Origin: Gordius sp. MW1
Taxonomy: Eukaryota > Nematomorpha > Gordioida > Gordea > Gordiidae
Assembly (NCBI GenBank): GCA_964036665.1
Contig: OZ038530.1
Coordinates: 11,728,001 to 11,792,000 of the forward strand
DNA length: 64,000 nucleotides
Reading direction: 5' to 3'
Under the pieces are notes generated by a model. It was not told where the DNA came from and made no database searches. It was given only the letters and a program-made list of their open reading frames with translations. Shown here piece after piece: positions 1-11,135 of the stretch (positions within the stretch are counted from its first letter, which is position 1; every line of letters starts with the position of its first letter). A program made the translations under genes and the position numbers.

Positions 1-360
1 CACATGCACTTAGAGTATAGTGTTATAAACCCAATTAGATAGAGAGGGAGGGAGGGAGGCTCAAAAGATGCCTTCGCATATGGTCTAATTGAAATTTGAT
101 ATATTGGAAAAAGTAAAAACAATAGGGGAAAAAATCATTTTTCCATGTTTTACCCTAAGTTGGTTCTACCACGAGTAAAAATTTTTTTTTCGCCACTCAA
201 TATCGCTCTATTGAGCATCGAAAAGGGTCAAAAACGGTCATTTTCGCAACTTTGAATCGAAATATCTAAAAAACTTAACGTATAGGAAAAAAACGAAAAA
301 ACATATTTGTGTTCACCACAAAAAACTCTATCGGAATATGTTGACCATTTCCCGGTTATT
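1..360 (+). repeat. Dispersed polypurine-leader repeat, copy 1
   Basis: A purine tract (gagagggagggaggg) near 40-58 is followed at about 200-345 by a block similar to 17853-17995 and, inverted, to 63605-63770. Shared words include 'atatctaaaaaact' and 'aaactctatc'. No terminal repeats or coding capacity were recognised. It is an old interspersed repeat of unknown class. Confidence 0.5.
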
Positions 361-390
361 TTTTTTTGTTGACCAGTGTTATTTAATGCA

Positions 391-904
391 GCTACAAGTG
401 CTACTAATGAAAGTGATATGGCCGGTCGCTTGTTGGAAGACATGTTTGAGACTGATGATATTTTAACATAATATTGAGCATTATCAACGTATAAATAATT
501 GATTGTTTTATTATTGACAAAAAACTCGCATTCAAAAAGTAGCAAGGTAGAAGTGTTTTTTACAGAAGGGTCAAGGCTGGGCTCGTGCTTCACAAAATAT
601 TAGCCTATGGGCGTGCGCCTTTAATTTAACCTCAGAGGGCCCGAGCCGGGCCCGGGTTTTTAAATTTTTGCACTAGGTGTAGGCGGGCCAACTAAGATCT
701 CTATTTAAAACAATGGCCCTGGTTGGCCTATTCAAAAAAATTGAAAAGAGTTTATTGATAGCATCCTTGGAAGAAAGACCGTACGCGCAATTGGGTTACA
801 GGATTTGAGTCTTAATGCTTTTTCTGAATACAAACATAATTCTAAAGTTATTTGCATTTTATAAATTTTAATTAATTATTGTTTAACCTATATTTATCAG
901 ATTA
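391..904. other. Non-coding stretch with GC-rich hAT-like subterminal block
   Basis: Mostly AT-rich sequence without a convincing gene. At about 601-715 there is a GC-rich patch with 'gggcccgagccgggcccggg', like the subterminal motifs of hAT elements elsewhere in this window (22.74-23.15 kb). No matching end or target duplication was found. Confidence 0.35.
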
Positions 905-1219
905 TCCCTTCTTCTATCCTTTTTAAGGGTAACTGTGTGGCATTTCAAGACTCAAGGATATAGCTTAAAACTATGTCTATTAAGCTTGGCGGTTTTGGAT
1001 TAAGTGCACAGCCACGTCCATGTATCATGGTTTTAGCTACAATTTTGCGCAAATCTTCGAGGTCAGCTTCAAGCATTTCAGCACGTCGTCGATTTCGTCA
1101 GAAGTTATTTCGCTATATAGTGAGGTAAGTAAAATGGCATGTGGCAATTGGTCTCTTTTCCTTTTAACTGAATACATCCAGCAACACTCCAACCCAATCC
1201 CATGCTTATCCATGACCAT
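905..1219 (-). pseudogene. Helitron replication-initiator (Rep) remnant
   Basis: The minus strand at 1219-1037 encodes CCWMYSVKRKRDQLPHAI followed by SDEIDDVLK. This matches the Helitron Rep motif seen at 33080-33138 (CWMYSVEWQKRGLPHAHILI), with the second histidine of the HUH motif lost. Further along, in another frame (about 1035-950), comes VAKTMIHGRGCALNPKPPS, the next conserved Helitron block (MIHGPCG..N). Frameshifts and stops make it a dead fragment. It is unrelated to the genes here except as the same mobile family. Confidence 0.7.
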
Positions 1220-1249
1220 GAGATTAACAACAATTTAAACTTTGTCGGA

Positions 1250-2450
1250 GAACAAGCTGAGATGTCATGCCTATCCATTGGGCGGTCATGGATAAAGAGG
1301 TATTCTAACGTTTCAACTATTTTATATGTATTGTTTTAAGTGTTGCGAATGGCGCGCTAGAGGGCGCGTCCTACGTTCTGCTGAGGTGGTATTGTAGTGA
1401 AAGAGCTACACCCGCATTCTTAGTCTCCTTTTCTTGTGAAGACATTCATTGTGGGTGTTTTGCAAACCGACCACTAGTATATTATTTTTTCATTAAGACC
1501 CTGATGGACCATAATATGTATGCCTAGGAGGTGTTAGCTAGTTGTTATTGTCATCAACATGGAGTGTCAAAATACCCACTCCCCCTCATGCCTAATTTGT
1601 TTCATCAAAGTGATGGTTAATGCAACATAAAATATGGCACATGTGGCGGTTCTATAAAAACAAGAGCGCTCGCCCCATAGTAATTTTATCTACTATTTAG
1701 GCCATGGGGGAGGGAATTAGTAAAAAAAAATTTACACTAGGGAAGCGCATCTTACAATGGACCCTAATAATAGTGATGATATTTCGTCTGTTTACACCTT
1801 TTACAACGCTAACCTAAAATGACGCACCTCAATACAACATTAATTCTTATAAACAGGGATGACAGTGAAGCCGAACGGCGTGCTCATGCATATAACGCGG
1901 ACGTGGGTATGAAAATAACTATTTGGGTAATCTGCCAACGTTTTTTTTATTACCGTCATTAATAATTGCATTTCACAAATAGGCATACTAATCACGGAAT
2001 TTAGCCTAATTTAAACGGATGTTTAACAAACATGCTATTTCCATAGCATAACATATCTACGATGTAGTAGATATTGTATAAGTTTAAGTTCTACTTTATT
2101 ATAACCCAAAAAGAAAGAATCTATTTATTCGTTAAGAGTTCGTATTTATATACACATAAAATAATTATTTATGTGAATAAATTATAAGGTATTCAAATAT
2201 CTTAAATTCAATTATTGTGTATTCAAATGAGGAGCGTGAATAGAGCAATATCAAATATTCAAATTAGTAATATAAATGATATTAGTAAAGGTATCATAGA
2301 GTATTCAAATAAGGCGATTTGCATAAAAGGGTCCCATATAATTTTTTTTACACGACCTTATTTGATTTGTATAAAAGGGTACCATAATATACAATTGGCG
2401 TTATTTTATATGAGATTTTTTCTATTTTCTTTGATCATTTATCGATATGC
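1250..2450. other. No gene seen
   Basis: AT-rich sequence without a credible coding region. At 1340-1460 there is a less AT-rich patch (gcgaatggcgcgctagaggg) and at 1640-1730 a G-rich patch. ORFs here are short and carry no recognisable motif. Confidence 0.5.
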
Positions 2451-2451
2451 G

Positions 2452-2655
2452 ACCGGTGTTACTCTATGGAAGTGAAAGATGGACATTAAACACCACGGAA
2501 GAAAAGCTATTACAAGCCACAGAGATGAGAATGATACGGTGGAACTTTTGGGTATACTCAACTCGGCCATATGACCAATGACTTTCCCATGATATTGATG
2601 GGTATTTAACCTATGGCGTACATGATTAACGAAAATCGGCTAAGGTGGTATGAGC
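2452..2655 (+). pseudogene. 5'-truncated RTE LINE fragment (C-terminal end of ORF)
   Basis: The DNA closely follows 21055-21262 of the full LINE at 18.4-21.5 kb. It shares the codons for VLLYGSE, NTTEEKLLQATEMRMIRW and, after a frameshift, the ENRLRWYG region. It carries in-frame stops and small indels. Only the distal part of the reverse transcriptase ORF is present, as is usual for 5'-truncated LINE copies. Confidence 0.8.
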
Positions 2656-2754
2656 AGGTACTTACGGGTTCCCCAGACCCCCGTTGGGAGCTCCGCCCCC
2701 AAACCCCCACCTACTGGGGCCCGTTAAATTTTTGTTTAACAGTATTATTAAATA

Positions 2755-2812
2755 AATGTTTTTGAACCCCCCCCCCCCCCCCCCGGAGGCAATCCTGGCT
2801 ACGCCTATGCTT
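2755..2812. repeat. Right end of a 'CATGGGCGTAGCC' MITE
   Basis: A C-tract followed by 'caatcctggctacgccta' matches the right end of the MITE family complete at 54624-54785. The left end is missing, and the fragment adjoins a C-rich patch at 2660-2720. Confidence 0.5.
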
Positions 2813-3279
2813 TATAATAAACCACATGGTAAAATTCGTCGTCGCTCCTATGATTCAGCAAATCATCTTAACAGCTTATCAAAGAGTTATTTACTTAAGT
2901 CGTCATCGTTGTAAGTGCCCAATTAACGCAACCTAATAAAAAATGCTACTTTTTAGTGTTAAATAATCTTAAAGTAATTTAAGTGTCAATAATAATATAC
3001 CAGGTAAATCAGTTCTCATTTTATGTAAATTATAAGTTTGGTCATATAATACAAAAATTAAGAATCTTAGGGTTTAACAAATAGGAACATCTTTTTTTTA
3101 TAAAAAGAATGCATTTGTAAGTTTATCGTTTCGGAATTCTTTTACTAGCCGGGGCTACCATATTTATTCTTTCAAATATTGGATAGACTACACACATTAT
3201 TCATAATATAGTAGAAAATATTACAAAGGATTTGGATGGATGCACCATGAGCAATGATGTTTGCAAGCATTGTAATCTT

Positions 3280-4600
3280 CAGGGTTTCTTTCAGGGGGGA
3301 GCCCGGGGGGTAATACCCCCCCGGGCAATTTCAAATACCCCCCCCCCCGGAGAGTTTTGATTTAAGAAAGCATGAACTCAAGTTCCATCATGAAGTTATA
3401 AATTATATTAATAGGCTAAAATTGAAATTGAATAATTATTTTAATTTGTCAATCAAAAAAATATAAAATTGGCGAAATTAAATTTTTTTTTACAAATCAG
3501 ATGGAAATCATTCATAGACATCATTTTTTAACATCTGTGAACCCTAATTTACAATCTAAAGTTACAAATTATCTTTAATTAAAAATGATCAATAGGTAAA
3601 TAAACATAAATAAATGCTTTTATAATTAATAAATCACTATCTTACTTATAAACTTAAAAAGAATTATTATTAATAATAGATTCTATTGTTTGTTTTTTAT
3701 TGATATAATATGCTTATTTTGAATTGCAGATATATGGTAAATATTAAAGTCATCTTTTCCACTAGTTTAGTAAAAAGGAAAAGCTTAATAAAAAAGGTGG
3801 TAAATATGATTTAATTTGGAAAAATTTTAATTATGTATGGGTATTTGTGTTTATATAAAATAAGACATGAATATGTTTGTTTGTAATAGGTAAAGATGGG
3901 ACTGAATTAAAAAAAACTCTTGTTTTATCCCTTACTATGGGAAATTATGGTAATTATTTTTAAGCATTAGATATTTTAAATATATATAAGTTAAAGGCAG
4001 ATATTATTCTGCTTCCAGCAGTGAAATTCACATGAACTCTGAAAGAGGCAAGAAAGATTTTGGTTTTGATATAGAAGTATTATATATATTTCATGTTTTA
4101 TGTCAAGATGAAAATTGTAATTCTGCTGGAGTGGGGAAAACTGCCTTTTCTTTTTCTTATGATAAAAATACTGGTAAATAAAATTATGCAACTTGTTTTT
4201 ATTTTATTAATATAAATTGATAAAGATGTGTGTATTGGCAGCTCTACTAATTGCTCAATCTCTGAAAGTGAAAAACATGGGCAAAATTAAAAACTTAAAC
4301 CATCATATAAATGTATGATTTCATGGACATCTAAATACAAAGCTAATTTTTGATGAAGCCTTAGGTGGGGCTTTAGGCTCTGTCTGTTCTCTTTACAACA
4401 AAAAGGATTTATTTATTCAACAAAAAACAAAGGGTGTGTTCATTAATCTCCCGTTTACAAATTACAGAAAAGCGACAGGAGAAAGAGGAAAGCTTTTAAA
4501 ACATGAGTAAATATTATACAAAATGGTTAACTAAAAAATTTTTTACCCCCCCGGAAGTTGAAAATACCCCCCCGGAGCATTTTTTCTGAAAGAAACCCTG
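3280..4600. mobile_element. hAT-like DNA transposon with 15-bp TIRs and perfect 8-bp TSD
   Basis: The left end cagggtttctttcag (3280-3294) is exactly inverted at the right end, ctgaaagaaaccctg (4586-4600). Flanks 3272-3279 and 4601-4608 are both gtaatctt, an 8-bp target duplication as made by hAT-type transposases. Just inside the ends are C/G tracts: 'cccccccgg' occurs near 3315-3350 and again near 4545-4578. The 1321-bp interior is AT-rich. It has short coding-like blocks on the + strand: about 3895-3955, and 4017-4172 ending at a GT donor-like site. No transposase domain was recognised, so it is probably non-autonomous. Confidence 0.85.
4015..4173 (+). other. Coding-like block inside the 3280-4600 transposon
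   Basis: In the frame beginning AGC AGT GAA ATT (about 4017) there is an open stretch reading SSEIHMNSERGKKDFGFD, then LYIFHVLCQDENCNS and GVGKTAFSFSYDKNT. It ends at ACTG/GTAAAT, a plausible splice donor, and 'ttccag' precedes it. It has the composition of a real exon but no family was recognised. It could be a decayed transposase exon or captured host sequence. Confidence 0.35.
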
Positions 4601-4608
4601 GTAATCTT

Positions 4609-5684
4609 GTGTGCCAAAAGTAAACAAGAATTGGTTAATAGTAAAAATAAATGGGTTGATGACAATTGTTGAAGGTGGTCTCAGAGTAAATCGATCAGAG
4701 TCATGAGGTAAAGGTTTAAATTAGATGGTGTTTCACATATATCGGCTAATTTTAAGTGTGTGGGGACTTGGAGGTGTAGAGTCTTTTATATCTTGGATCC
4801 ATGTCAAGAGGATAATGGAATGGATAAAGAAATCCAAGCAGCGGGTTGGATTAAATGCAATGATTTAATCGTTGTTCTGTGTAAAAAATGTCAACTGCAA
4901 ATTAGAGCTAAGCAAGAAGAAATAAACGCTAGGAAATAAGGAGTAATCTAGGTATAACACCCATGAAGGCGAAGCCTGTAAAGAGGAAGGAAGACTCATA
5001 TGGAAACATAAGACAAAGCATGATATGTAACATAAAAAGAAATAGAAATTAATGTTTAAAAAACTCGTCACCAAAATTAATGATAGATAGTCATAGAAAA
5101 TTGAGGTTGTGCTTACAAAGTCGAGATATTTAGCCTGACTCGGAATATATTTTGACTCACACCTGACTCGATCCGACCAAAAATAATTAAAATGCTTATA
5201 TTATGACCTGGAATAATTCATTAGCTTATCTTGAATCCTAGAAGTACCTATTAAAATTGCTTTAGCTTATAATAATCTAAGTATTAAGCGTTCAGTTTAA
5301 ACACAAACGGTAAAATTTATAAACAATGTTTCCCCCCCCCCCTCTTAAAATAAATGATGTTTCTCAATTCGAATTCCTAGATAACTAATGTAACTCCTCA
5401 ATTTTCAAGTAAATATATTGTGGCAGACCAAAAATTTAATATATAGATTTACACAGAAATAATATTGTGTTTTAAATAGGAGATTTAAAAATAAATACTA
5501 TCTAAGTTTGCAATCTAAATAAATTAGACTATGCCTCGTTAATGTTACGTGCTAAGGGTTTTAATACATGAAAGTGGCCATGGAGGGAAGAGTAAGGTTT
5601 ATTTTATGATAGAAAAAGTGGAGCGGAATTTAAAAGGGGGAACTTATCTATATACCCTTAAGGTAATCTACCCCCCATGATACT
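4609..5684. other. No gene seen
   Basis: AT-rich intergenic sequence between two transposons, with a C-tract at 5331-5342. Open frames are short and without recognisable motifs. Confidence 0.5.
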
Positions 5685-5954
5685 AATTAAACTAGAGTCC
5701 TGCATGGGCCAGTAAACCCATCAACCCGCCCAGCCCATGATGGGTTGGGCTGGGTTGAGGAAAATAAATATTTTAAGGGCTGGGCTGGGTTAAGTAAATA
5801 ATATATTTTAATGGGCTGGGTTGGGCCTAAATAAATTTGATGCGCTGGGCTGAGAATTGTTGAATAATAAAAATTTAATTTCATATTTGTTAATTCAAAT
5901 TCTAATTAAGTTTTGCAATTCTAAATTTTAGCTGACTGTAAACCAACAATTCAT

Positions 5955-6178
5955 TTGGTTTTATTATGGTATCATAAATTGTTGGCTTTGTTGACAATTT
6001 ATGATAATGATGCCGAATTCCAAAAAATTAGAAAAAGGGCAAAAACTTATCTTGTTGATAAGTTTGTTCTTAATGAGCATCATCTCATAGCTACCTTTTT
6101 AATACCTAAATACAAGAACCTGAAAATGTTGAATCATAATGAACGGTTAAGCTTATATGCTAATATAAGGCTTAAAAT
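5955..6178 (+). pseudogene. hAT transposase fragment, internal region
   Basis: The open frame runs YDNDAEFQKIRKRAKTYL, then HHLIATFLIPKYKNLKMLNH and ERLSLYANIRLK. The 'A.FL.P.Y..LK.L' pattern is the part of hAT transposases between the RNase-H core and the dimerisation domain. It is cut at 6178 by the nested hAT; host-frame similarity resumes after 7565. The product would need transposase partners and DNA ends at 5693 and 8299, but the copy is dead. Confidence 0.8.
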
Positions 6179-7564
6179 CAGAGTTGTTAAACGCACTTCA
6201 AAAACCGGCGCCGCACTCGCACTCGCACATTGAGGAAAATCCGGTGCGCGCACTCGCACCAGTTTTAACAAAGATGCGCGCACTCGCACCAGTATTAAAG
6301 GTGCGCGCACTCGCACCCGCACATAAAATTTGATTGCACTATAACAAAACAAAATATAGAGTAATGTTCAATGCATAACGTTTATTTTGTCTAATGCAAA
6401 AAACTAATGAATGTCAATGTCTGTCGACACATGACATCAACAGGAGATTTTGAGAAAGCACTTAGTAGCTTTCTAAAGGATGGATTATCCACAATTGAAA
6501 GAGCTGAATTGTGTTGATGACATAATTCACCAAGGCTTCTTCCCGACTTACCTCTTTAGTAAAGTTTACAATATTCTGGTTAGATTTATCTAAGACTTTT
6601 TTTTTCTTATTGTCATTTGTAAGCTTTTGTAATTTACTATTATAAAATCTCTATAAATTTTTTATTTACTTAATTATTAAATAAAAACAAGTAACAAGAT
6701 TACCTTTAGATGCCTAGTCAAATTGAAACAAGATCGAAAAGAAGTCTTGAGTTTGGCATTGCATAAAAGACATGGCACCTCAAAATTAAGTGTATTATGC
6801 TGATTATCTTTAAATTTAAACATATTAGCATATTTTAAAAATGGAAAAATTTTCATGCATGATGTGCTTGCTACATTTATGCTTGATTCTTCTATTTCCA
6901 TAACTCACTATCATATTAAAGTGTTATATATTAGCAGTGAGAAAAGATAAGAGTAAAAAATTGGATAAGGAGGACAACCAATACAATAATACAAATTAAT
7001 AATTAAAATTAATTAGCTAATTTAATATATTTTAATGAAAATTTTGTAATCAGATCATTATATGTGATTAAACTTACGATAGCAAAGATAGGTTTAAAAG
7101 TGTTTGAAATATTAAGATAGTAACGGGAGATGACGATATTCCAAAAAACGCTGAATTACATATATTATCATTATTTAAAAATTTTATTGTGTGATAAAGT
7201 AAATACGTGAATAATGTGAAATATCGCGGTTAGATTATTTTTATTGTCTATCGATAGTAACCAATTTCCCGCCTTGTTATTTTCTCCACCAGGAACATAG
7301 ATGTATGTTATATATAAAAAATCAGCAGAAATTTAATTTGTGAACTATGCGATATAATACAATTTCGAATAAATTAATAAATTGTAAAACTCTTAATGTG
7401 CGCAAAACAGGAGCGCAATTGCGCACCCGCACCGACTTAATCAGGTGCTCGCACCTGCACTCGTTCTTCGTTATAAGAAAGTGCGCGCACCAGCACGTCG
7501 CACCGCAAATCCGGTGCGCGCACACGGTGCGCGCACTTGACGTGCGCGCTCCTTAACAATTCTG
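6179..7564. mobile_element. Nested hAT element, perfect 8-bp TSD, GTGCGCGCAC-rich ends
   Basis: The ends cagagttgttaa (6179-6190) and ttaacaattctg (7553-7564) are inverted copies with one mismatch. Flanks 6171-6178 and 7565-7572 are both cttaaaat. The subterminal regions (6187-6325 and 7400-7550) carry many copies of 'gcgcgcactcgcacc', much more GC-rich than the interior. The 1386-bp element landed inside the outer hAT transposase gene. A BED-finger remnant on its minus strand suggests descent from an autonomous hAT. Confidence 0.92.
6700..6901 (-). pseudogene. BED-type zinc-finger remnant of a hAT transposase
   Basis: The minus-strand frame contains CLLCNAKLKTSFRSCFNLTRHLK. The C-x2-C, an NL.RHL helix and the downstream basic end are the signature of the BED DNA-binding finger at the N terminus of hAT transposases. 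The frame ends shortly after, and no catalytic domain follows within the nested element. It lies inside 6179-7564 and has the opposite orientation to the outer element's transposase. Confidence 0.65.
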
Positions 7565-7773
7565 CTTAAAATATCAAAAGCCCACATGATGAGAGAAACA
7601 ATAAAACAATTCTGGGGAATAATGCTAAAAAGCTTTGTATGTCTAATGATGTACAATTGAATGATATTTCTATGTTTGAAGAAGAAGAACCAACATTTTC
7701 AAAAGAACTTGATGAGGTTCAAAAATATATTGATTGAAAGACACATCATCATTTTCTACCTCAAATAAAGCAA

Positions 7774-7974
7774 ATGCTGATAATGATCTTACATGGTGGA
7801 AAAACTACACCTGTGAATTTTTTTTATCTTATTAAGCTAGCCACTCAATACTTAGCTACCCCAGCCTCCTCTGGAAGTAGTGAAAGAACTTTTTCAGCTG
7901 CCGGCCGCGTTTTAGAAGAAAGGAGGTCACGGTTGAGCCCGGAAAATAGAATCCATACTATACATCTATCATAA
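7774..7974 (+). pseudogene. hAT transposase C-terminal dimerisation (hATC) domain
   Basis: The reading frame contains LATQYLATPASSGSSERTFS, then AAGRVLEERRSRLSPENRIH. This is the classic hATC motif, in which a conserved Ser-Ser.SER.FS stretch contributes to dimerisation and catalysis. It ends at a stop at about 7972-7974. A further acidic tail (ELLKDGIDTDD) is readable in a shifted frame to about 8085. It belongs to the outer hAT at 5693-8299. Confidence 0.9.
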
Positions 7975-8307
7975 TCTAAAACCTGGGGGTATTTAAAAAT
8001 TTTATAAGCTGTATACTTTTAATTATTTTAAAGGTGAACCAATGGAAATTGAATTATTAAAAGATGGAATTGACACAGATGATTAATTTATATCATTTTA
8101 TTGTATTTTAATATATATCTAACATGAAAATAAATTTATTTATACATTGTAAAGTGTGAATTAAATTTAGGAAGAAAAAATATTTAAGATGGGCTGGGCT
8201 GGGTTTTGTTAGGCATGGGCTGGGTTGGGCTTAAAAAAAGTTTGTGAACATGGGTTGGGTTGGGGTAGGCCGGCAAAAACCGGCCCATGCAGGACTCTAA
8301 ATTAAAC

Positions 8308-8767
8308 ACAATACTTAGCTTTTTATCACCAGACTGGAGTCTTAAACGTATTAAATGAGTTTGGTTTTTAATATATTTCTTAACAATACGGTGGTCGGTG
8401 TATATTGCTTATTCTATTTTAAGACGATTATTATATAGTTGTAAAATATATAATGACTGAATAATCATTAGTTAGAAATTTTTAGAAAGGTTAACTTGAA
8501 TGCACCAACCTATATAAAAATTGAAAATCTTTAACAATCATGCTCTTAATTCATAAACCAATGTTAAAAATTGGTATAGTTTATAGAGGAAATATTCCAT
8601 AAGAATTTATTAATTAACTCATTTTAACTATGATTTGTAAAACCATTCGGCTTAAATTATAAATTTCATATTTTCCACCTTTTTAAAAAACTTTTTTTAA
8701 ATAGTTTTTAAGTAATATATTTCACTATGTTACAAAATAAATTTGACAACTTTTAATATTTTATATT
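8308..8767. other. No gene seen
   Basis: AT-rich sequence between two transposons. No coding frame or repeat end was recognised. Confidence 0.5.
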
Positions 8768-8776
8768 AAAAATATT

Positions 8777-10121
8777 GGTGCCCTATCAACTCGCCAAAAA
8801 CCATCTCGCCGAATTTAATGTCCTCCGGTTAGTGGTGGGAAGAAGTTAGGCGTAGGTCACGCCCAGGTCAATCTTAGGCTAGGTTAGAGGTTCCTTGAAA
8901 ACCTCTAAGGTCTTTTAAAGCGCTACAATCTGCCTCAAGGTTAGAAGTCAAAATTAACCTAAAAACCTCGAGGTCAATTAGAAGCTTATAGCTTAGGTCA
9001 GAGCGCAAAATTAACCTAAACGCTTAGGTTAATAAATATTGACCTAGCCTAAAGCTTTAGCTTAATTAAATTCACCTAAGGTCAATATTCTTTTATCTAC
9101 TGTAAAATTTCAACTCAACTACGGTCTTTTAGCACTTTGTCTGTTTAATTTTGATCATATATAATATATAATCGAAATTTTAATATTTATTCCAATTAAA
9201 ATTAAGTGAAATTTAACAAAAATATAATATAATTTTAATTTATTTTAATTCTTTAATTCTTAAGAAAAAAATTGCGATCTGGGTTTTTAATACATACCTA
9301 CCTCTATCGAGTGTTTTATTTTTAATTGCCACCTTTTTATAACATATTCTTTTTATGTGCAATGTAGCGTGACTGCTAGTGGTTGTATTTCACAACAAAT
9401 TATTTGCTAAGTATTTTATTCAAATAATTAAGTATTTTTAGCGTCGTAGCTAAGTATTTTATTCATTTGCTAAGTATTTAATTCGTTTGCTAAGTTTTTA
9501 AATTAATTGTAGTTTTTTATTCAAATGCTAAGTATTTTATTCATTTGCTAATTATTAAATGAATTTTGCTAAGCATTTTTTGTTTTGATTAAAATTATAT
9601 TTTTAGTTGAATTTGCCTTAATTTTAATTGGAATAAATATAAAAATTTCGATTAAATATTATATATGATCAAAATTAACAGACAAAGTGCTAAAAGACCG
9701 TTGTTAAGTTGAAATTTTGCAGTATATAAAAAAAACAATATTTACCTTAGGTGAATTAAATTAACCTAAAGGTTAGGGTTAGGCTAGGTCAATATTTATT
9801 AACTTAAGCGTTTAGGTCAATTTTGCGCTCTGACCTAAGCTATAAGCTTCTAATTGACCTCGAGGTTTTTAGGTTAATCTTGACCTCTAACCTTGAGGCA
9901 AATTTTAGCGTTTCTAAAGACCTCAAGGTTTTTGAAAAGCCTAACCTAACCTATTAGGTTGCGTCGTCAAAACCTGAGGTTTTCCCATCACTACCTCCGG
10001 TTAAAAAAGGTCCCCTAATTTAAAATCGTCCCCCATTCAACCAATCACAAAATGGGGGATCTTTTTTTACCGGGGGACATTGAATTCGGCGAGATGGTTT
10101 TCGGCAAGTTGACGGGCCACC
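8777..10121. mobile_element. Mutator-like MITE (9-bp TSD, about 50-bp TIR) split by a foldback element
   Basis: The first 53 bases (8777-8829) are an imperfect inverted copy of 10068-10121; both contain 'aaccatctcgccgaatt' in opposite sense. Flanks 8768-8776 and 10122-10130 are both aaaaatatt. Long TIRs with a 9-bp duplication are typical of Mutator-like (MULE) elements. Removing the insertion at 8830-9993 and its duplicated octamer leaves an element of only about 170 bp, with no room for a transposase. A solo end of this family lies at 37881-37933. Confidence 0.85.
8830..9993. mobile_element. Foldback hAT-like element with about 400-bp inverted arms
   Basis: The ends tagtggtggga (8830-8840) and tcccatcacta (9983-9993) are inverted. 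Flanks 8822-8829 and 9994-10001 are both cctccggt (8-bp TSD). Inside, arms of about 400 bp are near-perfect inverted copies: 'attagaagcttatagctta' near 8980 and its complement near 9835, with words of the form 'aggtcaa' or 'taggtta' repeated many times. The centre (9400-9590) is a tandem array of 'tttgctaagtattttattca'-like units. No ORF of note. Confidence 0.88.
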
Positions 10122-10130
10122 AAAAATATT

Positions 10131-11130
10131 TAATAGACCTAATTTGCTTTTGAACATATGCTTTCAATTTAAGGATAGATCTTTTTTATTGGTAGTAGTT
10201 TTGCTTTTGTACATTAAAAATTTTCACACCATTATATAACTCCACGTATTGCAAGTCATAGTATTCATAATCATAGTAAAGCCACCAGCTATTTGTGACA
10301 AACTAATATTTGCAATTGTATTTTGATTATGATATAAATTCAGTATATAAATAAAATAGAAGATTGATTTATTTGATTAATTAGTACACAGAGTTACATG
10401 ATTCTCGCCCCAATATATCAAGGACCCTAAATCATATACTGTGGTGGTGTGAGGAAATTGTCCAAAATTGATACAAGTTACAATTGCACTCAATGTGCAA
10501 GTTATGATGAGACTCTTAAAAATCCAATGCAACTCCATTAAATATATAAGTTTAATTTAGATTTTATTTTTGATTACTTTGTACACTATGCTATACATAT
10601 TATTTCAATAAATTATAATTGATTTCGATAAAGCTATTTCTAGCTTTTACTTGAGAACTTAGCAAATTAATAACGTTTTGTCAAACATTATTAGCAATAG
10701 CAATAGCATGGATTAAAAATGATTTAGATATCTCTAAGATTTTGTAATTCGAAAAGTTATTAAAATAATTGATTGACTTGCATTCTAGCATTTTACACCC
10801 TTTTTAAGGAGTATTAAATCGCCAAAATAACTCAATAAATAAATAACACTTATACTAACAACATTAAACAATTAATAACTTTTCTTACTGTTTGTTATCA
10901 TTTTCTATTGATTTTGTATCCTCTTTGAAGTGACGTATGAGTCCTGATCGGTCCTCATTAGTTACCTTAATCTCCGAGAAATCCCGAACGCGAGTGTATT
11001 TGTGGGATATATTTTACCCATTTTTTTAATTTTCCATCACTTAAAACCATATTTAACACACACCTTAATCTTTAAACATATGTTTATAAAATATTCATGA
11101 TTGTCTTCGAAAAATATGATAAACATTGAA
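10131..11130. other. No gene seen
   Basis: AT-rich sequence without a credible coding frame, repeat boundary or RNA gene. Confidence 0.45.
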
Positions 11131-11135
11131 CTATA

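Larger units (their letters stand above)
5693..8299 (+). mobile_element. hAT transposon (outer), perfect 8-bp TSD, interrupted by a second hAT
   Basis: The left end tagagtcctgcatgggcc (5693-5710) is inverted at 8282-8299. Flanking octamers 5685-5692 and 8300-8307 are both aattaaac. Several copies of a 'gggctgggctgggtt' motif lie inside each end (5730-5855 and 8190-8270), as expected for hAT subterminal transposase-binding repeats. The interior encodes parts of a hAT transposase (5955-6178 and 7774-7974). It is split by the nested element at 6179-7564 and broken by stops, so it is inactive. Confidence 0.93.

Noticed and set aside
1020..1238. Plus ORF MYHGFSYNFAQIF
   Set aside because: Antisense shadow of the Helitron Rep remnant on the minus strand.
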